A DNA stretch of 6,827 nucleotides from Chloroflexota bacterium (GTDB lineage: Bacteria > Chloroflexota > UBA6077 > JACQUR01): positions 1 through 6,827 of the forward strand of contig JACQUR010000110.1 of NCBI GenBank assembly GCA_016210245.1. The letters run 5' to 3'. A program made the position numbers and the translations under genes. The notes beneath the pieces were generated by a model. The model was not told the origin of the DNA, ran no database searches, and was given only the letters and a program-made list of their open reading frames with translations. Below are positions 1 through 6,499 of the stretch, piece by piece (positions within the stretch are counted from its first letter, which is position 1; the number at the start of each line of letters is the position of its first letter).

Positions 1-196
1 GCCTTCGACAAGCTCAAAACGAGCCGGGTCCTTCGACAGACTCAGGATGAGCGGGGGCCTTCGACAGACTCAGGGTGAGCGGGGGCCTTCGACAAGCTCA
101 AAACGAGCCGGGTCCTTCGACAGACTCAGGATGAGCGGGGGCCTTCGACAGACTCAGGGTGAGCGGGGGCCTTCGACAAGCTCAAAACGAGCCGGG
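1..196. repeat. 84-bp higher-order tandem repeat made of 28-bp units
   Basis: Positions 1-84 and 85-168 are identical as read, and 169-196 repeats the first 28 bases. Each 84-bp block holds three related 28-bp units, all containing a CCTTCGACA core followed by a CTCA element and a GAGC-rich tail. That gives seven 28-mers in 196 bp. The array runs off the left edge, so its full size is unknown. Because 84 is divisible by three and 28 is not, long open frames run through it on both strands, but these are repeat translations and not genes. Units of this kind occur between genes in many bacteria, from memory; I know no firm family name for them. Confidence 0.95.
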
Positions 197-211
197 CAGG
201 CCAGCCAGAGA

Positions 212-248
212 GTCCGCTCATGGTGAGCCTGTCGAACCATGAGCGGAC
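212..248. repeat. Stem-loop repeat unit A: 13-bp perfect stem, 11-nt loop
   Basis: Positions 212-224 and 236-248 are perfect reverse complements. The loop at 225-235 is gagcctgtcga. That loop is the reverse complement of the core of the 28-bp tandem units, so this is a member of the same family in opposite orientation, carrying a full palindromic stem. The first ATG of the downstream open frame (220) lies in its left arm; I do not regard it as the gene start. Confidence 0.9.
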
Positions 249-254
249 GGCCGC

Positions 255-291
255 CCCCGCTCGTCCTGAGCCTGTCGAAGGACGAGCGGGG
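255..291. repeat. Stem-loop repeat unit B: 13-bp perfect stem, same loop
   Basis: Positions 255-267 and 279-291 are perfect reverse complements around the same 11-nt loop, gagcctgtcga (268-278), seen in the unit at 212-248. Five of the 13 stem positions differ between the two units, and each change is matched on the other arm, so both stems stay perfect. The stem ends 18 nt before the proposed start codon of the DUF58 gene and would fold in its leader RNA. Confidence 0.9.
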
Positions 292-336
292 TCCTTCGAC
301 GGGCTCAGGATGGGCGGGGACGCGGGGACGCGGGGA
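292..336. repeat. Last 28-bp unit plus 8-bp-period run at the DUF58 start
   Basis: Positions 292-319 match the second type of array unit at 25 of 28 positions. An overlapping run with an 8-bp period (CGGGGACG, 315-336, 2.75 copies) follows directly. The proposed ATG of the DUF58 gene (310-312) is inside the 28-bp unit, and the 8-bp run encodes most of the first nine residues. Repeat sequence therefore continues into the reading frame. Confidence 0.8.
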
Positions 337-1665
337 GGGCGGTTCAGGGATCTTCCTGCTCCGACGCTGCGCCTCTACCTGCTGGCCCTCGGCCTGGCGC
401 TGCCCCTTGGCCTGGGCGAGCTGGCTCCGGCCTTCCTCGGCCTGGCGGCTGCCGGGGCGGTCGCGCTGCTGGCCGCCGTGCTCGCCGACCACGCGGCCGC
501 GGTGCGGCCGGGTGACCTGGAGGTGGAGCGGCAGCACCATCCCCGCCTCTACCTGGCCGCGGACAACCCGGTCGAGCTGGTCGTGGCCAACCGAGCTCGG
601 CGCGCCGTGGTGGTCCGGCTGCGCGAGACGCCGCCCAGCGCCTTCCGCTCGAGCGCGCTGTTCTTCGAGGGTACGGTCGGCCCCGCGGCGCGGGTGGCCT
701 TCCGCTACACCACTCGCCCGACGGCGCGCGGCCTGTACCGCTTCAGCACGCTGACGCTCCGCTGGCGCACCCCGCTCGGCCTGCTCTGGCGGCAGCACAC
801 GCTGCCGCTGGACGAGGAGGTGGCGGTCTACCCGAACCTGCTGGAGGTGCAGAAGTACGACCTGCTGGCGCGCAAGGGGCTGCTGCGGGAGATGGGCTTG
901 CGCAGCGCCCGCCTGCTGGGGCGCGGCACCGAGTTCGAGAGCCTGCGCGACTACCAGCCCGACGACGACGTGCGGCGCGTCAACTGGAAGGCGACCGCGC
1001 GCCGCCACCGCCCGATCACCACCCTGTACGAGACCGAGCGCAGCCAGCGTCTGATCGTCCTGCTCGACCTGGGCCGCATGATGCTGACCCGCGTGGGCGA
1101 GCTGACCCGCCTCGATGCGGCGGTGAACACCGCGCTGCTGCTGTGCTACGTGGCGCTCGCGCGCGGCGACCGGGTGGGCCTGCTCAGCTTCGCCGACGGC
1201 GTCCACGCCTACACTCCACCGAGGCGCGGTCGGGCCCACTTCTACCGCATCGTCGAGCAGCTCTACGCCGTCTCTGCCCAGCCGGTCGAGTCGGACTACG
1301 TGGGCGCCTTCACCCGCCTGCGGAGTGACCTGCGCGCCCGGGCGCTGGTGGCGCTGTTCACCGATCTGAGCGATCCGGACGTGGCGCGCACGATCGCCCG
1401 CCACCTGGCGCTGCTCGCCCGCCACCACCTGCCGCTGTGCGTCGCCATCAGCGACCCGGCTGTCCAGGCGCGGGCTGACGCCATCCCTCAGGTTGGGCGC
1501 GAGCTGTACGAGAAGGTCGTGGCCGCACGCCTGCTCGACGAGCGCACCGCCGTCCTGGACGAGTTGCGCCGCGCTGGCGTCCTCACCGTCGACACCCCAG
1601 CCAACCAGCTCACCCCCGCCACGATCAACCGCTACCTGGAGCTGAAGGCGCGGGCGCTGCTGTAG
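310..1665 (+). CDS. DUF58 domain-containing membrane protein (degenerate vWA fold)
   Basis: A 451-residue protein. Two hydrophobic segments (about residues 20-36 and 40-58) come first, then a beta-rich region. The DUF58 signature follows: G206-T-E-F-E-S-L-R-D-Y-Q-P-D-D-D (to 220), then R223-V-N-W-K (to 227), and an E241-T-E-R segment. A vWA-like domain completes it. Its first metal-site motif is D253-L-G-R-M instead of DxSxS, so the MIDAS looks degraded, although D352 in TDLSD is kept. DUF58 proteins usually sit beside MoxR-type AAA+ ATPases and are linked to chaperone-like or cell-envelope roles; no such partner is visible here, but the left side is cut off. The ATG at 310 is chosen because everything upstream in frame is repeat, yet this ATG is itself in a repeat and has no good Shine-Dalgarno, so the start is uncertain. 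A convergent 38-bp gap separates its TAG from livF. The family call is secure; the molecular function is unknown. Confidence 0.9.
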   Translation: MGGDAGTRGGRFRDLPAPTLRLYLLALGLALPLGLGELAPAFLGLAAAGAVALLAAVLADHAAAVRPGDLEVERQHHPRLYLAADNPVELVVANRARRAVVVRLRETPPSAFRSSALFFEGTVGPAARVAFRYTTRPTARGLYRFSTLTLRWRTPLGLLWRQHTLPLDEEVAVYPNLLEVQKYDLLARKGLLREMGLRSARLLGRGTEFESLRDYQPDDDVRRVNWKATARRHRPITTLYETERSQRLIVLLDLGRMMLTRVGELTRLDAAVNTALLLCYVALARGDRVGLLSFADGVHAYTPPRRGRAHFYRIVEQLYAVSAQPVESDYVGAFTRLRSDLRARALVALFTDLSDPDVARTIARHLALLARHHLPLCVAISDPAVQARADAIPQVGRELYEKVVAARLLDERTAVLDELRRAGVLTVDTPANQLTPATINRYLELKARALL

Positions 1666-1703
1666 CGTGGCGTTCGAAATGGGTGGGCCTCCGTCCCCAT
1701 CGC

Positions 1704-2441
1704 TCAGCCTCGCCTGCCCAGGTAGGCAGCGCTGACACGGGCGTCGTTGGCCAGCGCGTCGGTCGGGCCTTCGGCGGCGATGCGGCCCAGCTCCAGCACG
1801 TAGCCGCGGGCGGCTACCTGGAGGGCGGCGCGGGCGTTCTGCTCCACCAGCAGCACCGCGCAGCCCCGCGCCGGCAGCGCGGCCACGGCCTGAAAGATGT
1901 CCCGCGCCACCAGCGGCGCCAGGCCGAGGCTCGGCTCGTCCAGCAGCAGCACCAGCGGCCGGCTCATGAGGCCGCGGGCGATGGCCAGCATCTGCTGCTC
2001 GCCCCCGGAGAGGGTGCCCGCGAGCTGCCGCGAGCGCTCCCCCAGCCTCGGGAACACCTGGACCATCGCCGCCAGGTCTGTCTGGATGGCGGCGCGCGGC
2101 TCGCGCCCCAGGCGGTGGTGCGCGCCGAGCAGCAGGTTCTCCAGCACGGTCATGGTGGCGAACACCTGGCGCCGCTCCGGCACGTGCGCCAGCCCCAGCC
2201 GCACCAGCCGCTCCGCCGGGAGGCCGGTCACCTCCGCGCCGTCGAGCCAGACCCGCCCCCGGCGCGGGCGGAGCAGGCCGCTGGATGCGGCCAGGAGGGT
2301 GCTCTTGCCCGCGCCGTTGGCGCCCAGCAGCGCGACCACCTCGTTGCGCTGGACGACGAGGTCGACCCCGTGCAACACCTCCAGGCCACCGTAGCCGGCG
2401 CTGAGCGCCTCCAGGCGCAGGACGGGCTGGGCCGGGCTCAC
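1704..2441 (-). CDS. livF: LivF-type ATPase of HAAT-family ABC importer
   Basis: A 245-residue cytoplasmic ATPase that drives substrate import with LivG. Visible motifs are Walker A G40-A-N-G-A-G-K-S-T48, signature L144-S-G-G-E-Q-Q150, Walker B L163-V-L-L-L-D-E169 and D-loop S171-L-G-L. VPER (87-90) stands at the Q-loop position and VEQN (199-202) replaces the usual switch histidine; both are normal for LivF. Length matches the family. The GTG start overlaps the livG stop by four bases (GTGA at 2438-2441), and GGGAG lies seven bases upstream. The same frame stays open to about 3002, but that stretch is antisense or out of frame to nothing but livG and has no family features, so the short form is preferred. 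It is the last gene of the operon and converges on the DUF58 gene. Confidence 0.95.
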   Translation of the reverse strand: MSPAQPVLRLEALSAGYGGLEVLHGVDLVVQRNEVVALLGANGAGKSTLLAASSGLLRPRRGRVWLDGAEVTGLPAERLVRLGLAHVPERRQVFATMTVLENLLLGAHHRLGREPRAAIQTDLAAMVQVFPRLGERSRQLAGTLSGGEQQMLAIARGLMSRPLVLLLDEPSLGLAPLVARDIFQAVAALPARGCAVLLVEQNARAALQVAARGYVLELGRIAAEGPTDALANDARVSAAYLGRRG

Positions 2442-3172
2442 GCGGCCGCTCCCAGGTAGGCCGAGATCACCCGCGGGTCGGACCGCACCTGCTCCGGCGT
2501 CCCGTCGGCGATCTTCTCGCCGTAGTCCAGCACCACCACCCGGTCCGCCACGCCCAGCGCCAGCTCCAGGTCGTGCTCCACCAGCAGCACGGCCACGCCG
2601 CGCGCCCGCACCGCCAGCAGCAGCTCGCGCAGCGCCGCCCGCTCCCCGCTGCTCAGGCCCGCCGCCGGCTCGTCCAGCAGGAGCATGGTCGGCTCGACGG
2701 CCAGGGCGCGCGCCAGCTCCAGCAGGCGGCGCTGGCCAAAGGGCAGGTGGTGGGCGTACTCGTCGGCTCGTGCCGCCAGACCCACCAGCTCCAGCCAGGG
2801 CAAGGCTTCGCTCCACGAGGCCGCGTGGCCGCCGCGGGCCTCGCGCGCCACCAGCACGTTCTCGGCGACGGTCAGGCTGCCGAAGAGCTGCAGGTTCTGG
2901 AAGGTGCGCGTGAGCCCCAGGCGCGCCGCCCGGTGGGGCGCCAGGCCGGCCAGCGAGCGGCCGCGAAAGAGGACCTGGCCCCGCGTGGGGGGCAGGACGC
3001 ACGAGAGCAGGTTCAGCAGGGTGGTCTTACCGGCGCCGTTCGGGCCGATCAGGGCGACGATCTCCCGCTCGTGGACGCCCAGGCTGACGCCTCGCAGCGC
3101 GGCCACGCCGCCGAACTCGCGCCACACCTCGCGCGCCTCCAGGAGTGGCGCCCCGGCCTCACGACCCGACAC
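2438..3172 (-). CDS. livG: LivG-type ATPase of HAAT-family ABC importer
   Basis: A 244-residue cytoplasmic ATPase and partner of LivF. Walker A is G43-P-N-G-A-G-K-T-T51, the Q-loop is T90-F-Q92-N, the signature is L143-P-F-G-Q-R-R149 (LivG proteins usually carry LPYGQQR or similar here, so this is not degenerate), Walker B is M163-L-L-L-D-E168, and the switch histidine is H200 in VEHD. The C-terminal DYGEKIADGTPEQVRSDPRV stretch is typical of LivG. The protein is slightly shorter than the E. coli LivG I remember (about 255 residues). The GTG start lies inside the end of livM with a 14-bp overlap, and GGGAGG six bases upstream supports it. Its TGA overlaps the livF start. Import of branched-chain amino acids is the default reading; HAAT systems also move amides, urea and aromatic acids. 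Confidence 0.95.
   Translation of the reverse strand: MSGREAGAPLLEAREVWREFGGVAALRGVSLGVHEREIVALIGPNGAGKTTLLNLLSCVLPPTRGQVLFRGRSLAGLAPHRAARLGLTRTFQNLQLFGSLTVAENVLVAREARGGHAASWSEALPWLELVGLAARADEYAHHLPFGQRRLLELARALAVEPTMLLLDEPAAGLSSGERAALRELLLAVRARGVAVLLVEHDLELALGVADRVVVLDYGEKIADGTPEQVRSDPRVISAYLGAAA
2449..2453 (-). promoter_or_regulatory. Ribosome binding site of livF inside the livG end
   Basis: GGGAG on the minus strand, seven bases before the GTG at 2441. It supports the GTGA-overlap start over the much longer open frame that extends back through livG. Confidence 0.6.
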
Positions 3173-4208
3173 GGGCTGCCTCCCCCACCGACTCCGCCTC
3201 GACGGCCTCGGTCGGAGTTGCCAGCGCGGCGCGTGGCGCCCATCGCCCCAGCAGCACCCGACCCAGGCCGGCCAGCCCGGAGGGGCGGAGGGCCATGATG
3301 GCCACCAGGGCCAGCCCGAACAGGATCAGCTCGAGCTCTCCGCTCGAGCCTGGCAGCGATTTGGGCAGGGCCGAGCGCAGCGTCTCGGTCAGCACGACCA
3401 CGATGCCCGCCCCGAGCAGCCCACCCCACACGCTGGCCAGCCCGCCGATGGTGGCCATGACCAGCAGCTCCAGGGAGAACATGAACCCGAAGGGGGCCGG
3501 GCTCAGAAAGGTGACGTAGTGGGCGTACAGCGCGCCCGCCAGGGCGGCGTAGGCGGCGCTCAGGGCGAACACACGCACCTTCCAGGCGGCCGTGTCCAGG
3601 CCCAACAGCTCGGCCGCCAGCTCGCTCTCGCCGATGGCGCGCAGCACGCGCCCGATCCGGGTGTTGACCAACCAGAGCGCGAGCCCCAGCAGCGCCAGGC
3701 ACAGCGCCCACACCAGGTAGAGGCTGCGCACCTCCGAGTTGAAGGGCAGCCACGCCAGCGGCACCGACGGAATGCCGGAGAAGCCGGACGGCCCGCCGGT
3801 CAGTTCGGTCAGCTCGTTCAGGGCGACCTGGAAGACGATGCCCAGGCCGAGGGTGGCCATAGCCAGGTAGTGGCCGCTGAGTCGCAGCACCGGCCGCCCG
3901 AGCAGCCAGGCCACCAATCCGCTGCCCAGCACGCCGACGGGGATGGTGATCCAGGGCGACCAGTCCCAGCGCGCCGCCAGCAGACCGGACGCGTACGCGC
4001 CCAGGCCGTAGAAGGCGGCGTGGCCCAGCGAGATCTGGCGCGCGTACCCGGCCAGCAGGCACAGGCCGACCGTGGCCATGCCGTAGACGCCCACGGTCAC
4101 CAGGATGCTGAGGTAGTAGCGTGAAACCGCCAGCGGCGCCGCGCCAACCACCACGGCCACCGCCGCCAGGATCACCCAGTCGCGTCGCGGCACGCCCAGC
4201 CAGCTCAC
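3159..4208 (-). CDS. livM: LivM-type permease of HAAT-family ABC importer
   Basis: A 349-residue inner-membrane permease that pairs with LivH to form the translocation path. Family landmarks are G54-Y-A-R-Q-I-S-L-G-H-A-A-F-Y-G-L-G-A-Y72, then L110-S-G-H-Y-L-A-M-A-T-L-G (to 121), then T137-G-G-P-S-G-F-S-G-I-P147, and a late GGLASVWGG turn near residue 270 that precedes a hydrophobic segment. Hydrophobic stretches begin near residues 12, 33, 64, 87, 113, 158, 215, 250 and 305, a rough eye count that fits the multi-span fold. The GTG start forms a four-base GTGA overlap with the livH stop (4205-4208), and GGGGGAG lies just upstream, with somewhat short spacing. The end overlaps livG by 14 bp, which suggests coupled translation of all four membrane and ATPase genes. 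Confidence 0.95.
   Translation of the reverse strand: MSWLGVPRRDWVILAAVAVVVGAAPLAVSRYYLSILVTVGVYGMATVGLCLLAGYARQISLGHAAFYGLGAYASGLLAARWDWSPWITIPVGVLGSGLVAWLLGRPVLRLSGHYLAMATLGLGIVFQVALNELTELTGGPSGFSGIPSVPLAWLPFNSEVRSLYLVWALCLALLGLALWLVNTRIGRVLRAIGESELAAELLGLDTAAWKVRVFALSAAYAALAGALYAHYVTFLSPAPFGFMFSLELLVMATIGGLASVWGGLLGAGIVVVLTETLRSALPKSLPGSSGELELILFGLALVAIMALRPSGLAGLGRVLLGRWAPRAALATPTEAVEAESVGEAARVGS
3179..3184 (-). promoter_or_regulatory. Ribosome binding site deciding the livG GTG start
   Basis: GGGAGG on the minus strand, six bases before the GTG at 3172 and within the last codons of livM. It is the best Shine-Dalgarno near the start and explains the 14-bp gene overlap. Confidence 0.65.
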
Positions 4209-5077
4209 AGGCTCCCCCGCCCCAGGCCGCGCCCAAACAACCCGCCGGGGCGCAGCAGCATGGCCAGGATCAGCACGATGAAGGCGGCAGCGTCCTTGTA
4301 GGCGGAGGAGATCGGTGTGCCGAAGGCCTCCAGCAGGCCCAGCGCCAGCCCGCCCGCCACCGCGCCGGACGGGTTGGCCATCCCGCCCAGCACGGCGCCC
4401 ACGAAGCCCTTCAAGCCCAGCATAAGCCCCATGTCGTAGGTGGCGTAGCTGAGGGGGGCGAGCACCACGCCGGCCACCGCACCCACCGCTCCGCTCAAGA
4501 CGAAGGCGGCCAGGCCCGTGTGGCGCGGGCTGATGCCCACCAGGCGCGCGGCAACGGCGTTCACCGCGCAGGCGCGCAGCGCCCGCCCCATTGCAGTTGT
4601 GCTGAAGAACAGGTGTAGGGCCACCAGCACGGCCGCAGTGGCGCCCAGGACCCAGAGGCTCTGGCGCACCACGGCCGCCCCGGCCAGCTCGATCGGCGGC
4701 CCCGGGGTGAAGGCTGCCAGCGGGCGAGGATCGGTCCCCCAGGCCAGCAGCGCCGCCCCGCGGATCGCCGTGGAGGCGCCGATAGTGATGATGATCATGG
4801 CCAGCTCGGAGGCGCCCCGGGCCGGGCGCAGGCCAACCTCGAACACCAGGGCGCCGACCAGCGCCGCGCCCGCCACCGCCAGCAGAGCGGCCAGGGGCAG
4901 CGGCGCGCCAACCTGGACGAACTGCGCGGCCAGCATGGCGCCGAGCATCACAAACTCGCCCTGGGCGAAATTGATCACCCCCGTCACGCTGAACACGGTG
5001 ACAAAGCCCAGGGCTACCAATGCGTAGATGCTGCCCAGGGTAAGCCCGGTGACCAGGTACTGCGCCGCGTCACTCAT
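4205..5077 (-). CDS. livH: LivH-type permease of HAAT-family ABC importer
   Basis: A 290-residue inner-membrane permease and partner of LivM. The conserved N-terminal segment V34-I-N-F-A-Q-G-E-F-V-M-L-G-A47 follows the first hydrophobic helix, and the late GLKGFVGAVLGGMANPSGA segment (about residues 220-240) matches the family loop that contacts the ATPase. Length is normal for LivH. The ATG at 5077 is the only sensible start, because no other in-frame start precedes the first helix. Unlike the other four importer genes it has no purine-rich Shine-Dalgarno: the bases directly before the ATG are copies of ACGTAATGCGT in reverse complement, part of the repeat separating it from the binding-protein gene. 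Translation may therefore be weak, or may depend on ribosomes arriving from upstream. Confidence 0.95.
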   Translation of the reverse strand: MSDAAQYLVTGLTLGSIYALVALGFVTVFSVTGVINFAQGEFVMLGAMLAAQFVQVGAPLPLAALLAVAGAALVGALVFEVGLRPARGASELAMIIITIGASTAIRGAALLAWGTDPRPLAAFTPGPPIELAGAAVVRQSLWVLGATAAVLVALHLFFSTTAMGRALRACAVNAVAARLVGISPRHTGLAAFVLSGAVGAVAGVVLAPLSYATYDMGLMLGLKGFVGAVLGGMANPSGAVAGGLALGLLEAFGTPISSAYKDAAAFIVLILAMLLRPGGLFGRGLGRGSL

Positions 5078-5164
5078 ACGTAATGCGTAAAACGTAATGC
5101 GTAATGCGTGAAACGTAATGCGTGATGATCACGCATTACGTTTCACGCATTACGCATTACGTTT
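5078..5164. repeat. Perfect 36-bp-arm hairpin between binding-protein gene and livH
   Basis: Positions 5090-5125 and 5129-5164 are perfect reverse complements with a 3-nt loop (TGA, 5126-5128). The arms are themselves repetitive: acgtaatgcgt occurs at 5092-5102 and 5113-5123, with inverted copies at 5131-5141 and 5152-5162. One more copy at 5078-5088 lies outside the hairpin and touches the livH ATG. The right arm overlaps the first two plus-strand positions of the binding-protein stop codon (5163-5165). The 85-bp gap between the two genes thus consists wholly of repeat. In the operon RNA it would fold into a long rod. No U-tract follows, so it is not a standard terminator. It could protect the upstream message or reduce read-through. 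It resembles intergenic minisatellite-like elements I associate with Chloroflexota. Confidence 0.95.
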
Positions 5165-6476
5165 AGTCGGTCGCCTTCCACTTGCCGTCGACGATCTTGA
5201 CCATCGTCACGGCGCGCCTGTCCAGGCCGTTGTGGTCCTGGGGGCTGAAGTTGAACACGCCGGTGATGCCTACGAAGTCCTTGATCTGCTCGAGCTGATC
5301 GCGGATCGCGCTCGGGTTGGGCCCGGCCTTCTCCATCGCCCGCACGGCGATCCAGAAGCAGTCCCAGGCGTGGCCGCCAAAGGTCGTGGGGCCCTTGCCG
5401 TACGCCTTCTGGTAGGCCGCGGTGTAGTCCAGCAGCACCTTCTTCTGGGCGTCGCTGTCCGCGAGCGAGTCGGCCACCAGCAGCTTGCCGACCGGGAAGA
5501 CCACGCCGTTGGCGGCCGGGCCGGCCAGGGTGATGAAGTCCTGGTTGCCGATTCCGTGGCTCTGGAAGACCGGGATCTTGATGCCCAGGTCGGCGGCGTT
5601 CTTGGTTGCGACTGAGGCCGCGGGCGGGATAGCCCAGATGATCAGCGCGTTGGCGTCCGTGCCGCGGATCTTGGTGAGCTGCGCGCTCATGTCCTTGTCC
5701 TCGGCCCCGAAGCGCTCGTTGGCGACGATCTGGATGCCGGCCGCCGGGGCGGCCTTCTGGAACTCGTCCCGCCCGCTATCGCCGAAGGCGTTGTTCACGC
5801 TCATCCAGGCCACCCTGGTGAGTCCCTTGGCCTTCAGGTACTCCACCAGCACGCTGTGGATGAGCACGTCGCTCTGGGGCGTCTTGAACACCCACTTGTG
5901 CTCCGCGACCGGCTCGACGATGCGGATGCTGGCCGCGGCCGAGATCAGCGGCACCTGGGCTTTCTGGATCGTGTCCACCATCGCCAGGGTGGTTCCGCTC
6001 TGGGTGGCGCCAAGGATAACCGGGACCTTGTCCTCCTCGATCAGTCGCTTGGCCACCAGCACCGACTGGCTCTCCTGGCTCTGGTTATCGTAGAGCACCA
6101 CCTGCACCGGGTGGAGCTTGCCATCCGGGCCCTTGATGCCGCCCCTGGCGTTGACCTCCGCCTCCAGCATCTTGATGGTGTCGCGCTCGGGCACACCCAG
6201 CGACGAGCCCCCGCCGGTGATGTCGAAGATCGCGCCGATCTTGTACGGCTCGCCGGTGGCGGGCTTCTCCTCCGCCTTGGCCGCGGCGGTCGGAGCCGGC
6301 TTGGCCGGCGCGGCGGTGGCGGCCGGCTTCTCAGCCGGCTTGGCCGGCGCCGCAGTCGCCGCCGGCTTGGCCGGCGCGGCTGTGGGCGAGGGCGCCGCGG
6401 CCGGCGCGCACGCCGCCAGCAGGAGCGCCAGGGCAGGCAACAGGAAGATCACCTGTCGAACTGGACGAACAACCAT
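5163..6476 (-). CDS. livK: Lipoprotein substrate-binding protein of HAAT importer (Peripla_BP_6 type)
   Basis: A 437-residue extracytoplasmic binding protein. A signal peptide (R4, R7, hydrophobic 9-22) ends in the lipobox L20-A-A-C23, so C23 should be lipidated and membrane-anchored. Residues 24-77 form an Ala/Pro/Lys/Thr linker with repeated APAKPA blocks. The type I periplasmic-binding fold follows from Y78-K-I-G. S160 in GATQSGTT and S183 in LISAAAS sit where LIVBP-type proteins contact the ligand carboxylate and amino groups (by recall of the fold, not modelled). Substrate cannot be fixed, so the symbol is by position and family only. The ATG at 6476 is chosen because AGGAGG precedes it and the signal peptide starts there; the frame stays open for 26 more codons upstream, but through repeat DNA. 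It is the first gene of the operon. The stop is TAA, with a second in-frame TAA two codons later. Confidence 0.93.
   Translation of the reverse strand: MVVRPVRQVIFLLPALALLLAACAPAAAPSPTAAPAKPAATAAPAKPAEKPAATAAPAKPAPTAAAKAEEKPATGEPYKIGAIFDITGGGSSLGVPERDTIKMLEAEVNARGGIKGPDGKLHPVQVVLYDNQSQESQSVLVAKRLIEEDKVPVILGATQSGTTLAMVDTIQKAQVPLISAAASIRIVEPVAEHKWVFKTPQSDVLIHSVLVEYLKAKGLTRVAWMSVNNAFGDSGRDEFQKAAPAAGIQIVANERFGAEDKDMSAQLTKIRGTDANALIIWAIPPAASVATKNAADLGIKIPVFQSHGIGNQDFITLAGPAANGVVFPVGKLLVADSLADSDAQKKVLLDYTAAYQKAYGKGPTTFGGHAWDCFWIAVRAMEKAGPNPSAIRDQLEQIKDFVGITGVFNFSPQDHNGLDRRAVTMVKIVDGKWKATD
6295..6377. repeat. 17-bp direct repeat, three copies, coding the lipoprotein linker
   Basis: The sequence gccggcttggccggcgc occurs identically at 6295-6311, 6334-6350 and 6361-6377. 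The offsets of 39 and 27 bp are both multiples of three, so changes in copy number would lengthen or shorten the Ala/Pro/Lys linker without a frameshift. Confidence 0.9.
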
Positions 6477-6480
6477 GAGA

Positions 6481-6486
6481 CCTCCT
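6481..6486 (-). promoter_or_regulatory. Ribosome binding site of the binding-protein gene
   Basis: AGGAGG on the minus strand, four bases before the ATG at 6476. It is the strongest Shine-Dalgarno in the window and fixes the start at the signal peptide, not at the upstream in-frame ATG at 6554 inside the repeat. Confidence 0.8.
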
Positions 6487-6499
6487 CTGCATGAATGGA

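Noticed and set aside
143..155. Sequence change in LivG signature LPFGQRR and LivF VEQN as loss of ATPase function
   Set aside because: These residue variants (LivG residues 143-149; LivF residues 199-202) are normal for the two families, and the Walker A and B motifs are intact.
1..291. CRISPR array
   Set aside because: The 28-bp units are directly adjacent with no unique spacers, are related to each other, and no cas gene is present.
154..1428. A 424-codon open frame on the minus strand opposite the DUF58 gene
   Set aside because: It is low in hydrophobic structure, rich in Arg/Gln/His/Ala, runs into the repeat array, and shows no domain. The opposite strand encodes a clear DUF58 protein. 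It is a GC-rich antisense shadow.
1666..1703. Possible bidirectional terminator between the convergent DUF58 and livF genes
   Set aside because: Only a 5-bp stem (1679-1683 with 1696-1700) and a 12-nt loop are visible, with no U-tract on either side. Too weak to call.
2442..3002. Longer N-terminal extension of LivF
   Set aside because: The frame stays open upstream of 2441, but the extension overlaps livG, has no family similarity, and the family start aligns with the GTG at 2441 preceded by GGGAG.
2685..4124. A 479-codon plus-strand open frame across livG and livM
   Set aside because: Its translation is compositionally biased (Gln/Arg/Ala/Pro), with no domain, while the minus strand has full ABC motifs. 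It is a shadow of high GC content.
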